DNA of 64,000 nucleotides from Streptomyces sp. ATexAB-D23 (GTDB taxonomy: Bacteria > Actinomycetota > Actinomycetes > Streptomycetales > Streptomycetaceae): NCBI RefSeq assembly GCF_000373645.1, contig NZ_KB892079.1:62001-126000 (forward strand), written 5' to 3'. The position numbers and the translations under genes were made by a program. Shown one piece after another: positions 25,764 to 34,413 of the stretch (positions are counted from its first letter, which is position 1; each line of letters starts with the position of its first letter). The notes under the pieces are model-generated. The model saw only the letters and a list, made by a program, of their open reading frames with translations. It searched no databases and was not told where the DNA came from.

Positions 25764-28598
25764 ATGCCCCCACGCACCCGTATCACCGCCCGCACCGGCA
25801 CCACCAGAGCCGCCGCGTTCGCCGCCGCTCTCGCCCTCGGCACGTCCCTGCTCGCCGCCGCTCCGCACGCGGGCGCCGCGGAGGCGGACCCCGTCCCCGA
25901 CTACTGCCAGGGCCAGTGCGACGACATCCTGCCGCCCGGCGAGAACGGCAACGCCACCCTCGTCGAGATCCTCGGCAACAAGGCGTTCGGTACCCATCCC
26001 GCGCACAGCGACGACCAGCTCGACCGTTACAACGGTCTGGTCGCCGGACACACCGGCCTCACCGACCAGAAGCTGACGGAATTCTTCAACGACGCCTCCT
26101 TCGGCGTCCCGGGCGACCAGGTCGAGTCCGTCACCTCGCCCCGCGACGACGTCACCATCACCCGTGACAAGTCGTCCGGCGTCCCGCACATCAAGGGCAC
26201 CACCCGCTACGGCACCGAGTTCGGCGCCGGATATGCCGCCGGGCAGGACCGGCTCTGGCTGATGGACCTCTTCCGGCACATCGGGCGCGGTGAGCTGACC
26301 TCGTTCGCCGGCGGCGCCCTCGCCAACCAGGGCCTGGAGCAGGAGTTCTGGCCGCAGGCCCCGTACACCGAGGCCGACCTGGAGGCGCAGGTCGAGTACA
26401 TCAGGACCCATGAGGGCGCCCGCGGCGAACAGGCCATGGCGGACGCCCAGGCGTATGTGGACGGCATCAACGCCTACCGGACGAAGTCCAAGGACGGCCG
26501 CTACTTCCCCGGCGAGTACGTCCTCACCGGCAAGATCGACGCCATCACCAACGTGGGCGAGATCCAGCCGTTCAAGCTGACCGACCTGATCTCCATCGCC
26601 TCGGTCGTCGGCGGCCAGTTCGGCGGCGGGGGCGGCGGCGAGGTGCAGGCGGCGCTGTCCCTGCTGTCCGCGCAGCAGAAGTACGGAGTGGCCGAGGGCA
26701 CCGAGGTCTGGGAGTCGTTCCGCCAGCGCAACGACCCCGAGGCCGTCCTCACCATCCACGACGGCACCTCCTTCCCGTACGCGAACAAGCCCGACAACGC
26801 CGTCGGCACCGCTCTCCCGGACCCCGGCTCCGTCACCGCCGAACCCTTGATCTACGACCGCACCGGCTCGGCCGGCACCGGCGTGAAGGCGCCCGTCAAG
26901 GCCCCCGCCGATCTCAAGAAGGCTCAGGGCATCTTCGACGACGGCGTCATCCCGGAGGGCTCCCTGCCCGGCTCCGGCGCCCAGAAGCGCGGCATGTCCA
27001 ACGCCCTGGTGGTCTCCGGCAAGAGCACGGCGAGCGGAAACCCCATCGCCGTGTTCGGGCCGCAGACCGGCTACTTCGCCCCGCAGCTGATGATGCTCCA
27101 GGAGCTCCAGGGCCCCGGCATCAGCGCCCGCGGCGTCTCCTTCGCCGGCGTCGGCATGTACATCCAGATGGGCCGCGGCCAGGACTACGCCTGGAGCGCC
27201 ACCTCGGCCGGCCAGGACATCACCGACACCTACGCCGTCGACCTGTGCGAGCCCGACGGCTCGACGCCCACCAAGGACTCCACGCACTACCTCTACCGGG
27301 GCACCTGCACCGCGATGGAGAAGATGGAGCGCGTCAACTCCTGGAAGCCGACCGTCGCCGACTCCACCGCCAAGGGCTCCTACCGGATGCAGGTGTGGCG
27401 CACCGGCTACGGCATCGTCACCCACCGCGCCACGGTGGACGGCAAGCCCGTCGCGTACACCTCGCTGCGCACCACCTACCGGCACGAGGCCGACTCGATC
27501 ATCGGCTTCCAGATGCTCAACGACCCGTCGTACGTCACCGACGCCGCCTCCTTCCAGCAGGCGGCGAGCAACATCGACTACGCCTTCAACTGGTTCTACG
27601 CCGACTCCCGCACCGCCGCCTACTACAACAGCGGCATGAACCCGGTGCGCGCCCCCGGCGTCGACCCTGCGCTGCCCATCAGGGCCGAGCAGGCGTACGA
27701 GTGGCAGGACTACGACCCGGCGGCCAACACCGCCGCCTACACCCCGTTCGCCGAGCACCCGCACTCCAGCGGCCAGGACTACTACATCTCCTGGAACAAC
27801 AAGCAGGCCGAGGGGTACGCCGCCGCGGGCTTCGGGCTCAGCGCGGTGCACCGGGGCGACCTGCTCGACGACCGGGTCTCGAAGCTGGTCGACGAGGGCG
27901 GCGTGACCCGCGCCTCGCTCACCCGGGCGATGGCGGACGCGGCCCTCACCGACCTGCGCGGGGAGCAGCTGCTGCCCGAGCTGCTGAAGGTGATCCGCTC
28001 CCAGCCGGTCACCGACCCGGACCTGAACGCGGTGGTCCAGCAGCTGGACTCCTGGCGGGCGTCGGGCGCCCAGCGCAAGGAGAGCAGCCCCGGCTCGCAC
28101 ACGTACACCCACGCCGACGCGGTACGGATCATGGACGCGTGGTGGCCGAAGCTGATCGACGCGGAGTTCCGGCCGGGGCTCGGTGACGACCTGTACGGGG
28201 CGCTGACCGCGAACCTCGCCACCGACGAGTCCCCGGCCGCCAGCCACGGACCCAGCGGGGCGCACAGCGGTTCGGCCTTCCAGTACGGCTGGTGGGGCTT
28301 CGCCGACAAGGACCTGCGCCAGGTGCTGGGCCGGCCGGTCGAGGGTCCGCTCGCCAAGTCCTACTGCGGCAACGGCGACCTGAGCGCCTGCCGTACGGCG
28401 CTGCTGTCCTCGCTGAAGGAGGCGGCGGCGGTGCCGGCCGCCGAGGTCTACCCGGCGGACGACAACTGCAAGGCCGGCGAGCAGTGGTGCACGGACTCGA
28501 TCATCCACCGGGCGCTGGGCGGCATCGAGCAGAAGGCCATCCACTGGCAGAACCGCCCGACCTACCAGCAGGTGGTGGAATTCCCGTCCCACCGCTGA
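25764..28598 (+). CDS. Secreted penicillin acylase family Ntn-hydrolase
   Basis: A 944-residue exported amidase precursor. The signal peptide covers residues 1-39 (ending AGAA). In this family an autocatalytic cut exposes an N-terminal Ser on the beta chain; the likely residue is Ser412 in RGMSNALVVSG, followed by the family's GPQTGYFAPQLMM block and an oxyanion Asn later (YAFNWFYADSR). Acidic and Gly-rich spacer sequence precedes Ser412. Known members hydrolyse penicillins, acyl-homoserine lactones or acylated lipopeptides (for example aculeacin A acylase); the substrate here cannot be told. GGAGGAG precedes the ATG. Single gene with palindromes upstream and a strong terminator after. Confidence 0.9.
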   Translation: MPPRTRITARTGTTRAAAFAAALALGTSLLAAAPHAGAAEADPVPDYCQGQCDDILPPGENGNATLVEILGNKAFGTHPAHSDDQLDRYNGLVAGHTGLTDQKLTEFFNDASFGVPGDQVESVTSPRDDVTITRDKSSGVPHIKGTTRYGTEFGAGYAAGQDRLWLMDLFRHIGRGELTSFAGGALANQGLEQEFWPQAPYTEADLEAQVEYIRTHEGARGEQAMADAQAYVDGINAYRTKSKDGRYFPGEYVLTGKIDAITNVGEIQPFKLTDLISIASVVGGQFGGGGGGEVQAALSLLSAQQKYGVAEGTEVWESFRQRNDPEAVLTIHDGTSFPYANKPDNAVGTALPDPGSVTAEPLIYDRTGSAGTGVKAPVKAPADLKKAQGIFDDGVIPEGSLPGSGAQKRGMSNALVVSGKSTASGNPIAVFGPQTGYFAPQLMMLQELQGPGISARGVSFAGVGMYIQMGRGQDYAWSATSAGQDITDTYAVDLCEPDGSTPTKDSTHYLYRGTCTAMEKMERVNSWKPTVADSTAKGSYRMQVWRTGYGIVTHRATVDGKPVAYTSLRTTYRHEADSIIGFQMLNDPSYVTDAASFQQAASNIDYAFNWFYADSRTAAYYNSGMNPVRAPGVDPALPIRAEQAYEWQDYDPAANTAAYTPFAEHPHSSGQDYYISWNNKQAEGYAAAGFGLSAVHRGDLLDDRVSKLVDEGGVTRASLTRAMADAALTDLRGEQLLPELLKVIRSQPVTDPDLNAVVQQLDSWRASGAQRKESSPGSHTYTHADAVRIMDAWWPKLIDAEFRPGLGDDLYGALTANLATDESPAASHGPSGAHSGSAFQYGWWGFADKDLRQVLGRPVEGPLAKSYCGNGDLSACRTALLSSLKEAAAVPAAEVYPADDNCKAGEQWCTDSIIHRALGGIEQKAIHWQNRPTYQQVVEFPSHR

Positions 28599-28639
28599 CG
28601 GCCGCAGAGCCCCGTCCGGCGATCGAGGACAGCTTCCGG

Positions 28640-28674
28640 GCCGGGCGGGCCCGCATCCGACGGGCCCGCCCGGC
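28640..28674. terminator. Bidirectional terminator between acylase and NamZ genes
   Basis: GCCGGGCGGGCCCG pairs perfectly with CGGGCCCGCCCGGC (14 bp) around a 7-base loop. It separates two convergent genes. Confidence 0.85.
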
Positions 28675-28680
28675 GACACC

Positions 28681-29970
28681 TCACCGGTACTGCAAGTACC
28701 GCTTCCGCACGGCCCGGAACGCCGCGAGGTCAGCGGCCCACGCGCCCACCACCTCGTCCACATCCGCCCCCGCGTCGATCATCGTGCGGACACGCGTGTT
28801 GCCGGTGAGTTTGTCGATCCAGTTGTCCGACCGCCACTCGAACCCGCTCCACGTACGCTTCGCGGTGATCAGCAGCGCGATCCCCGTGCGCACCGGGTCG
28901 AATACCTCGCGGTCCAGGACGTGCACCTGCACCCCGCCGACCGTCACACCCTCGAACTTCGAGAACGTCGGCGCGAAGTACGCCTCGCGGAACGCCACGC
29001 CCGGCAGGTCCAGCGCGTTCGCGGCGGCGGCCCAGGTGTGGTCGATGCCCTCCGCGCCCAGCAGCTCGAACGGCTGGGTCGTGCCGCGCCCCTCGGAGAG
29101 GTTCGTCCCCTCGAACAGGCAGGTGCCCGAGTAGACGAGCGCCGTGGCGGGCGTCGGCATGTTGGGGCTCGGCTGCACCCACGGCAGGCCCGTGTCGTCG
29201 AAGAAGTCGGAGCGCGACCACCCCGACATCTTCACGATCTCCAGGTCCGCCGGGCGGTCGGCCAGGAACTCCCCGTTGAACAGCAGCGCCAGTTCGGTGA
29301 CCGTCATGCCGTGCGCCTGGGAGATCTCCCGGCGGCCCACGAACGTCCCGAACGCCGGGTCGAGGACGGGCCCGAGCGCGGCCCGCCCGGTCACCGGGTT
29401 CGGGCGGTCCAGCACGACGAACTTCTTGCCCGCGAGGGCGGCCGCCTCCATGCAGTCGTACAGCGTCCAGATGTACGTGTAGAAGCGGGCGCCGGCGTCC
29501 TGGATGTCGAAGACGACCGTGTCCACGCCGGACGCGGTGAAGACGTCGGCGAGATCCTGGCCGTTCTTCAGGTACGTGTCGTAGACCGGGAGCCCGGTCG
29601 CGGGGTCGTCGTACCGCCCCTCCGAGCCGCCCGCCTGCGCGGTCCCCCGGAAGCCGTGCTCGGGGCCGAAGACGGCGGTCAGGTTCACCCGGCGGTCCGG
29701 GTGCATGACGTCCACGATGTGCCGGACATCGGAAGTGATCCCGGTCGGATTGGTGACGACGCCGACCCGCTGCCCCTTCAGCAGCGCGTAACCGTCCGCC
29801 GCCAGCCGGTCGAATCCGGTACGGACCCGGGGCCGCCCGTTGCCGTTCCCGTGACCGTGGCCCTTGCCGTGCGACGGACCGGCGGCCGCGGGCGCGGCCG
29901 AAGCGGCTGTCGCCGCGAGGGCCCCCACCGCACCGCCGGCGGCCAGCAAACCACGCCTGGACAGGCTCAT
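28681..29970 (-). CDS. Tat-exported DUF1343 / NamZ-type exo-beta-N-acetylmuramidase
   Basis: A 429-residue exported protein. The N-terminus MSLSRRGLLAAGG is a twin-arginine signal with an Ala-rich h-region to about residue 35, followed by a Gly/His-rich linker. The rest is the DUF1343 fold: VGVVTNPTGI, AVFGPEHGFRG (the conserved Glu-His pair), VFDIQDAGARFYTYIWTL, VLDRPNPV, and LFEGTNLSEGRGTTQPFE. NamZ of Bacillus, from this family, releases terminal MurNAc from peptidoglycan fragments, so a role in cell-wall recycling outside the membrane is likely. The start chosen fits GGAGG upstream and the Tat motif; the longer frame is not supported. Confidence 0.88.
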   Translation of the reverse strand: MSLSRRGLLAAGGAVGALAATAASAAPAAAGPSHGKGHGHGNGNGRPRVRTGFDRLAADGYALLKGQRVGVVTNPTGITSDVRHIVDVMHPDRRVNLTAVFGPEHGFRGTAQAGGSEGRYDDPATGLPVYDTYLKNGQDLADVFTASGVDTVVFDIQDAGARFYTYIWTLYDCMEAAALAGKKFVVLDRPNPVTGRAALGPVLDPAFGTFVGRREISQAHGMTVTELALLFNGEFLADRPADLEIVKMSGWSRSDFFDDTGLPWVQPSPNMPTPATALVYSGTCLFEGTNLSEGRGTTQPFELLGAEGIDHTWAAAANALDLPGVAFREAYFAPTFSKFEGVTVGGVQVHVLDREVFDPVRTGIALLITAKRTWSGFEWRSDNWIDKLTGNTRVRTMIDAGADVDEVVGAWAADLAAFRAVRKRYLQYR

Positions 29971-30101
29971 TCGGCTACCTCCATGATCGCGACGTCTGTC
30001 ATGGTCACGCACGCTAGCGCGCGGACGGGCCACGGGGAACGTGTCGGACGGGGCCACTGTGACCCGAGTGACCCATGAGGTGGGGCCCACCCCTTCCCCG
30101 A

Positions 30102-30117
30102 CGACATACCGACTGGT
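30102..30117. promoter_or_regulatory. Operator-like CGACATACCGACTGGT upstream of SDR-acyl-CoA ligase operon
   Basis: Sixteen bases containing the dyad ACCGACTGGT, 42 bases before the SDR start. Its exact reverse complement lies at 36705-36720 before the kinase/acyl-CoA dehydrogenase operon, which links the two units into one regulon, probably under the TetR at 32630. Confidence 0.65.
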
Positions 30118-30158
30118 TAGTCTGCCGGTGCAGTCGTCGGCTGAGAGAGGCGTGAGCG

Positions 30159-30923
30159 ATGAGTACGGTGCAGGGCGCGGGCGTAGTGGTCACCGGGGCC
30201 GGAGGCGGCATCGGCGCCGCGCTCGCCCGCAGATTCGCCGCCGAGGGCGCACGGGTCGTCGTCAACGACCTGGACGGGTCCCGGATCGCGGCGCTCGCCG
30301 AGGAGACCGGAGCCGTCGCCGTCGCCGGGGACGCCTCACGGATCGTGGACGCGGCCCGGGACGCGCTGGACGGCACCATCGACATCTACTGCGCCAACGC
30401 GGGCCTCGCCTCGCCGGGCGACCCGCTCGCCGACGAGGAGGTCTGGGCGGCGGCCTGGGACGTCAACGTCATGGCCCACGTCCGGGCGGCCCGCGCCCTG
30501 CTCCCCGACTGGCTGGAGCGCGGCAGCGGCCGGTTCGTCTCCACCGCGTCCGCCGCCGGACTGCTGACGATGATCGGCGCCGCGCCGTACAGCGTCACCA
30601 AGCACGGGGCGGTCGCCTTCGCCGAGTGGCTCTCCCTCACCTACCGCCACCGCGGCCTCAAGGTCCACGCGATCTGCCCGCAGGGCGTGCGTACGGACAT
30701 GCTCACGGCCGCCGGATCGGCCGGGGAGCTGGTCCTCGCCCCCAGTGCCATCGAACCCGAGGACGTCGCCGACGCCCTCTTCGACGCCATGGCCGCCGAC
30801 CGCTTCCTCGTCCTGCCGCACCCCGAGGTCGCCGGCTACTACCGGGCCCGCGCCGAGGACACCGACCGCTGGCTCGGCGGCATGAACCACCTTCAGCGCA
30901 CCTGGGAGGAGACCGGCGCATGA
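30159..30923 (+). CDS. Short-chain dehydrogenase/reductase
   Basis: A 254-residue classical SDR. Cofactor loop TGAGGGIGAAL (residues 12-22), the NDLDGS strand end favouring NAD(H) by its acidic residue, CANAG, catalytic Ser in VSTASAAGLL and the YSVTKHG Tyr-x3-Lys pair are all present. It oxidises a secondary alcohol or reduces a ketone, probably on a CoA-bound or free hydroxy acid. First gene of an operon; its stop overlaps the ligase start (ATGA). Confidence 0.92.
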   Translation: MSTVQGAGVVVTGAGGGIGAALARRFAAEGARVVVNDLDGSRIAALAEETGAVAVAGDASRIVDAARDALDGTIDIYCANAGLASPGDPLADEEVWAAAWDVNVMAHVRAARALLPDWLERGSGRFVSTASAAGLLTMIGAAPYSVTKHGAVAFAEWLSLTYRHRGLKVHAICPQGVRTDMLTAAGSAGELVLAPSAIEPEDVADALFDAMAADRFLVLPHPEVAGYYRARAEDTDRWLGGMNHLQRTWEETGA

Positions 30924-32578
30924 GCGAGTCGATCTACGCGGCGAAGCCCTGGCTCACGCTGCTCAGCGAGGCCCAGCGGGCCCCCGTCCACCCCGCCGAG
31001 ACCCTGGTGCACGCCTTCCGCGACTCGGTGGCACGCACCCCGGACCACCCGGCGCTCGCCTACTTCGACGGCCGCCTCGGCTACCGCGAGACGGACGAGC
31101 TGTCCGACTCCGTGGCCGGCCACCTCGCCGCCCGGGGACTCGGGCGCGGCGACCGGGTCGCGATCATGCTCCAGAACTCCCCGCAGTTCGTCCTCGCGCT
31201 GCTCGGCGCCTGGAAAGCCGGGGCGACCGTCGTGCCGCTCAACCCGATGTACAAGTCCGCCGAGGTCGGCCACGTGCTCAAGGACGCCGAGGTCGCCGCG
31301 CTCATCTGCTCGGACCGCGCCTGGGAGGCGTATCTGCGGGACACGGCCGCCGCCGCGCCGGGCGTCCGGATCGCCCTCACCGCGTGCGAGCTGGACCTCC
31401 AGACTTCGAGCGACGAGCGGGTCCTCGACTTCGAGCGGCTGCCCGCAGCCCCCGACGCCGACGACCTGGTCGCCGTCGCCCGCCGGGGCATCCCCGCCCC
31501 CGCCGGACGCGACCTCACCGCCGCCGACGTGGCGCTGATCAGCTACACCTCCGGGACCAGCGGCACCCCCAAGGGCGCCATGAACTCCCACGGCAACATC
31601 ATGGTCAACGCCGAACGTCAGCGCACCGGCCACCCCGTCCCCGAGGGCGCCGCCTACTTCGCCCTCGCCCCCCTCTTCCACATCACCGGCATGGTCTGCC
31701 AGCTCGCCGCCTGCCTCACCAACGCCGGCACCCTCGTCCTCGCCTACCGCTTCCACCCCGGGGTCGTCCTCGACGCCTTCGCCGAGCACCGCCCCGCGTA
31801 CACCGTCGGTCCCTCGACCGCCTTCATGGCGCTCGCCGCCACCCCCGGCGTCACACCCGGTCACTTCGCGTCCTTCCGGGTCATCTCCTCCGGCGGCGCG
31901 CCGCTGCCGCCCGCGCTCGTGGAGAAGTTCCGGGCGGGCCTCGGCCCGTACATACACAACGGCTACGGCCTCACCGAGTGCACCGCCCCCTGCGCCTCCG
32001 TACCGCCCGAGCGCGAGGCCCCCGTCGACCCGGTCTCCGGAACCCTCTCGGTCGGTGTGCCGGGACCGGACACCGTCGTGCGGATCATCGACGAGAACGG
32101 CGCGGAGGTGCCCTTCGGCGAGCAGGGCGAGATCGCGGTGCGCGGCCCGCAGGTCGTCTCCGGCTACTGGCGGCTGCCCGAGGCCACCGCCGCCGCCTTC
32201 CCCGACGGGGAGCTGCGCACCGGGGACATCGGCTTCATGGACCGCGAGGGCTGGCTCTACGTCGTGGACCGCAAGAAGGACATGATCAACGCCTCCGGGT
32301 TCAAGGTCTGGCCGCGCGAGGTCGAGGACGTCCTCTACACGCACCCGGCCGTGCGCGAGGCCGCCGTCGTCGGCGTGCCCGACGCCTACCGGGGCGAGAC
32401 GGTCCGCGCCTACGTCAGCCTGCGCCCCGGTGCCACGGCCGGCCCGGCCGAACTGGGCGCGTACTGCAAGGAACGGCTCGCCGCGTACAAGTACCCGCGC
32501 GAAGTCGAGATCCTGGCCGAGCTGCCCAAAACGGCTAGTGGGAAGATCCTCAGGCGGGAACTGCGTTCACCCCGCTAG
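30920..32578 (+). CDS. Acyl-CoA synthetase (AMP-forming, ANL superfamily)
   Basis: A 552-residue ligase that activates a carboxylic acid through an acyl-AMP to the CoA thioester. Motifs: P-loop SYTSGTSGTPKGA near residue 205, HNGYGLTECT (A5), GELRTGDIGFMD (A7), DRKKDMINASGFKV (A8) and the C-terminal PKTASGKILRREL with the catalytic Lys. Overlaps the SDR gene by four bases. With the SDR, kinase and acyl-CoA dehydrogenase under related operators it probably starts catabolism of an unusual fatty or hydroxy acid. Chain-length preference cannot be read from the sequence. Confidence 0.94.
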   Translation: MSESIYAAKPWLTLLSEAQRAPVHPAETLVHAFRDSVARTPDHPALAYFDGRLGYRETDELSDSVAGHLAARGLGRGDRVAIMLQNSPQFVLALLGAWKAGATVVPLNPMYKSAEVGHVLKDAEVAALICSDRAWEAYLRDTAAAAPGVRIALTACELDLQTSSDERVLDFERLPAAPDADDLVAVARRGIPAPAGRDLTAADVALISYTSGTSGTPKGAMNSHGNIMVNAERQRTGHPVPEGAAYFALAPLFHITGMVCQLAACLTNAGTLVLAYRFHPGVVLDAFAEHRPAYTVGPSTAFMALAATPGVTPGHFASFRVISSGGAPLPPALVEKFRAGLGPYIHNGYGLTECTAPCASVPPEREAPVDPVSGTLSVGVPGPDTVVRIIDENGAEVPFGEQGEIAVRGPQVVSGYWRLPEATAAAFPDGELRTGDIGFMDREGWLYVVDRKKDMINASGFKVWPREVEDVLYTHPAVREAAVVGVPDAYRGETVRAYVSLRPGATAGPAELGAYCKERLAAYKYPREVEILAELPKTASGKILRRELRSPR

Positions 32579-32629
32579 AAACGGCTCACCGGGCACGGCC
32601 CACCACGGAACGGAAGGAAGGCGGCGGCT

Positions 32630-33223
32630 ATGGCCAAGGAGACGGACGGGGGCGGCACCCCCGTCCCCCAGCGGCTGCTGGCCGCCGCCACCCGGCTCTT
32701 CGCCGAGCAGGGCTACGACCGCACATCGGTCCAGGAGATCGTGGAGGCGGCCGGCGTCACCAAGGGGGCGCTGTACCACTACTTCGGCTCCAAGGAGGAC
32801 CTGCTCCAGGAGGTGTACGCCCGGGTGCTGCGCCTCCAGCAGGAGCGCCTGGACGCCTTCGCGAACGCCGAGGCGCCCATCGAGCAGCGGTTGCGCGACG
32901 CGGCGGCCGACGTGGTCGTCACCACCATCGAGAACCTGGACGACGCGTCGATCTTCTTCCGCTCCATGCACCACCTGAGCCCGGAGAAGAACAAGCAGGT
33001 ACGGGGCGAGCGGCGCCGCTACCACGAGCGCTTCCGCGCCCTGGTCGAGGAGGGCCAGCGCAGCGGTGTGTTCTCCACGGCCACCCCGGCGGACCTGATC
33101 GTCGACTACCACTTCGGCTCGGTCCACCACCTGTCGACCTGGTACCGCCCGGACGGCCCCCTCACCCCGCAGGAGGTCGCCGACCACCTGGCCGACCTGC
33201 TGCTCCGCGCGCTCAGGCCGTAG
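32630..33223 (+). CDS. TetR-family regulator of the acyl-CoA ligase regulon
   Basis: A 197-residue TetR protein: HTH at residues about 12-60 (SVQEIVEAAGVTKGALYHYFGSKEDLL) and a helical C-terminus of the type found in KstR-like and acyl-CoA-responsive regulators (HHLSPEKNKQVRGERRRYH). It lies 51 bases after the ligase and is cotranscribed. The shared ACCGACTGGT sites before the SDR and kinase genes are the natural candidates for its operators. Its last 11 bases overlap the convergent LysR gene. Confidence 0.9.
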   Translation: MAKETDGGGTPVPQRLLAAATRLFAEQGYDRTSVQEIVEAAGVTKGALYHYFGSKEDLLQEVYARVLRLQQERLDAFANAEAPIEQRLRDAAADVVVTTIENLDDASIFFRSMHHLSPEKNKQVRGERRRYHERFRALVEEGQRSGVFSTATPADLIVDYHFGSVHHLSTWYRPDGPLTPQEVADHLADLLLRALRP

Positions 33224-34100
33224 CGACGCCCCCTGCGGTCAGCCGCCCGAGCAGCGCCTTCGCCGCCGGGTTGCGCGGCCGGGGCGCCCGGCCCACCAGC
33301 AGCACCGTCCGGCCCGGTTCCGGCTGCCGGACGGCCACGCACGGCAGCCCGGCGTCCTCGCCGATCCGGCGCGGCACGATCGCGACGCCGATGCCCGCCC
33401 GCACGAGGTCCACGAGCAGCCGGATCTGGGTGACGTCACAGGTGATCCGGCGCTCCAGACCGCAGTGCGCGGCCAGCCGCCGCACCGCGGTCTCCAGGCC
33501 CGTGCCCGCCCGGAAGTCCACGAATGGCTCATCGGCGAGATCCCGGATCAGAGCCCGCCCGGCCGTCGCCAGCCGGTGTCCGGGGGCGGTGATCAGCACC
33601 AGGTCCTCCCGCCAGGAGGCGAACGCCGTGATGTCCTCGGGCAGTGCGGCGTTGTCCGGCGCCAGATAGGCGAGGTCCAGCTCACCGGCGCGCACCCCCG
33701 CCACCAGCTCCGGCGTCGTCGCCTCCCGCAGCGAGATCTGCACCCCGGGCCACAAGCGGTGGAACGCCGCCAGCTCGGCGGCCAGGTCCACGCAGGTCAG
33801 CGTCTGGATCGTGCCGATCCGTACCCGCCCGGTGGCCAGCCCCGACACCGCGGCCACCGCGTCGCGCGCGGCGTCCGTACCCGCCAGCACCGTCCGCGCC
33901 GACGGGATCAGCGCCCGCCCCGCCTCCGTCAGCACCACCCGGCGGCCGGTGCGCTCGAACAGATCGGCGCCCAGTTCCCGTTCGAGATTGCGGACGGACG
34001 TGCTCAGCGCGGACTGCACGATCAGCTCGGCGCGGGCGGCCGCGGTGAAGCTGCCGTGCGTGATCACCGCCATGAAGTGGCGGAGCTGGCGTATCTCCAT
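33213..34100 (-). CDS. LysR-family transcriptional regulator
   Basis: A 295-residue LTTR. The N-terminal wHTH (residues 1-60) opens MEIRQLRHFMAVITHGSFTAAARAE and continues VQSALSTSVRNLERELGADLF; the periplasmic-binding-like effector domain covers residues about 90-290. LysR proteins usually control the divergent gene; here the only divergent frame is a 54-residue small ORF, so the target may have been lost. TAACGT six bases before the ATG (complement of 34107-34112) suggests a leaderless mRNA. Confidence 0.92.
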   Translation of the reverse strand: MEIRQLRHFMAVITHGSFTAAARAELIVQSALSTSVRNLERELGADLFERTGRRVVLTEAGRALIPSARTVLAGTDAARDAVAAVSGLATGRVRIGTIQTLTCVDLAAELAAFHRLWPGVQISLREATTPELVAGVRAGELDLAYLAPDNAALPEDITAFASWREDLVLITAPGHRLATAGRALIRDLADEPFVDFRAGTGLETAVRRLAAHCGLERRITCDVTQIRLLVDLVRAGIGVAIVPRRIGEDAGLPCVAVRQPEPGRTVLLVGRAPRPRNPAAKALLGRLTAGGVATA

Positions 34101-34106
34101 GCATCT

Positions 34107-34112
34107 ACGTTA
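34107..34112 (-). promoter_or_regulatory. Candidate -10 (TAACGT) for leaderless lysR transcript
   Basis: On the minus strand TAACGT precedes the LysR ATG by six bases, without a ribosome-binding site between. Confidence 0.4.
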
Positions 34113-34174
34113 TCGATGGCCATCAGCGAATCCATCTGTTGGACCGGGTCCGCGACCGGGGTGAAGCTGGATTC

Positions 34175-34339
34175 ATGGCGCACATCCAGAGCTCCACCCG
34201 CATCCCCGTCCTGTGGACCGCGGCCTACGGCCCCCGCCGCCCCCGCCCTGTCCGCGCCCTCGCCCGCTCGCTGCTCAGGGTCCGGGCCTTCGCCCGTGAC
34301 CTGGCCCTCGCCGATCACGTACCGTCGGGCGGCTATTGA
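34175..34339 (+). CDS. Small ORF of 54 residues divergent from lysR
   Basis: Encodes a basic 54-residue peptide (MAHIQSSTRIPVLWTAAYG at the start, Arg-rich centre). The third codon positions are almost all G or C over the whole length, as in real genes here, and the frame ends just before a hairpin. No family recognised and no clear ribosome-binding site. It could be a genuine small protein or the stump of a gene once controlled by the adjacent LysR. Confidence 0.4.
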   Translation: MAHIQSSTRIPVLWTAAYGPRRPRPVRALARSLLRVRAFARDLALADHVPSGGY

Positions 34340-34368
34340 CGACACCGGGGCGGCCCTCGCCTTCGGGT

Positions 34369-34396
34369 GGGAGGCCCGCCTCTGCCGGGGCCTCCC
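34369..34396. terminator. Hairpin between small ORF and acyl-CoA dehydrogenase gene
   Basis: GGGAGGCC (34369-34376) pairs with GGCCTCCC (34389-34396) across a 12-base loop, between convergent reading frames. Confidence 0.5.
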
Positions 34397-34413
34397 CGCC
34401 TTCCGCCCGGCCC

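Noticed and set aside
25716..28763. 1015-codon open frame antisense to the penicillin-acylase-type gene
   Set aside because: Shadow frame: composition follows from the GC-rich third positions of the true gene, it has no family resemblance, and the sense strand has a signal peptide and Ntn motifs.
30159..33223. Possible biosynthetic gene cluster (AMP-ligase plus SDR plus TetR)
   Set aside because: No synthase, carrier protein or tailoring genes nearby; link to acyl-CoA dehydrogenase and kinase by a shared operator favours catabolism.
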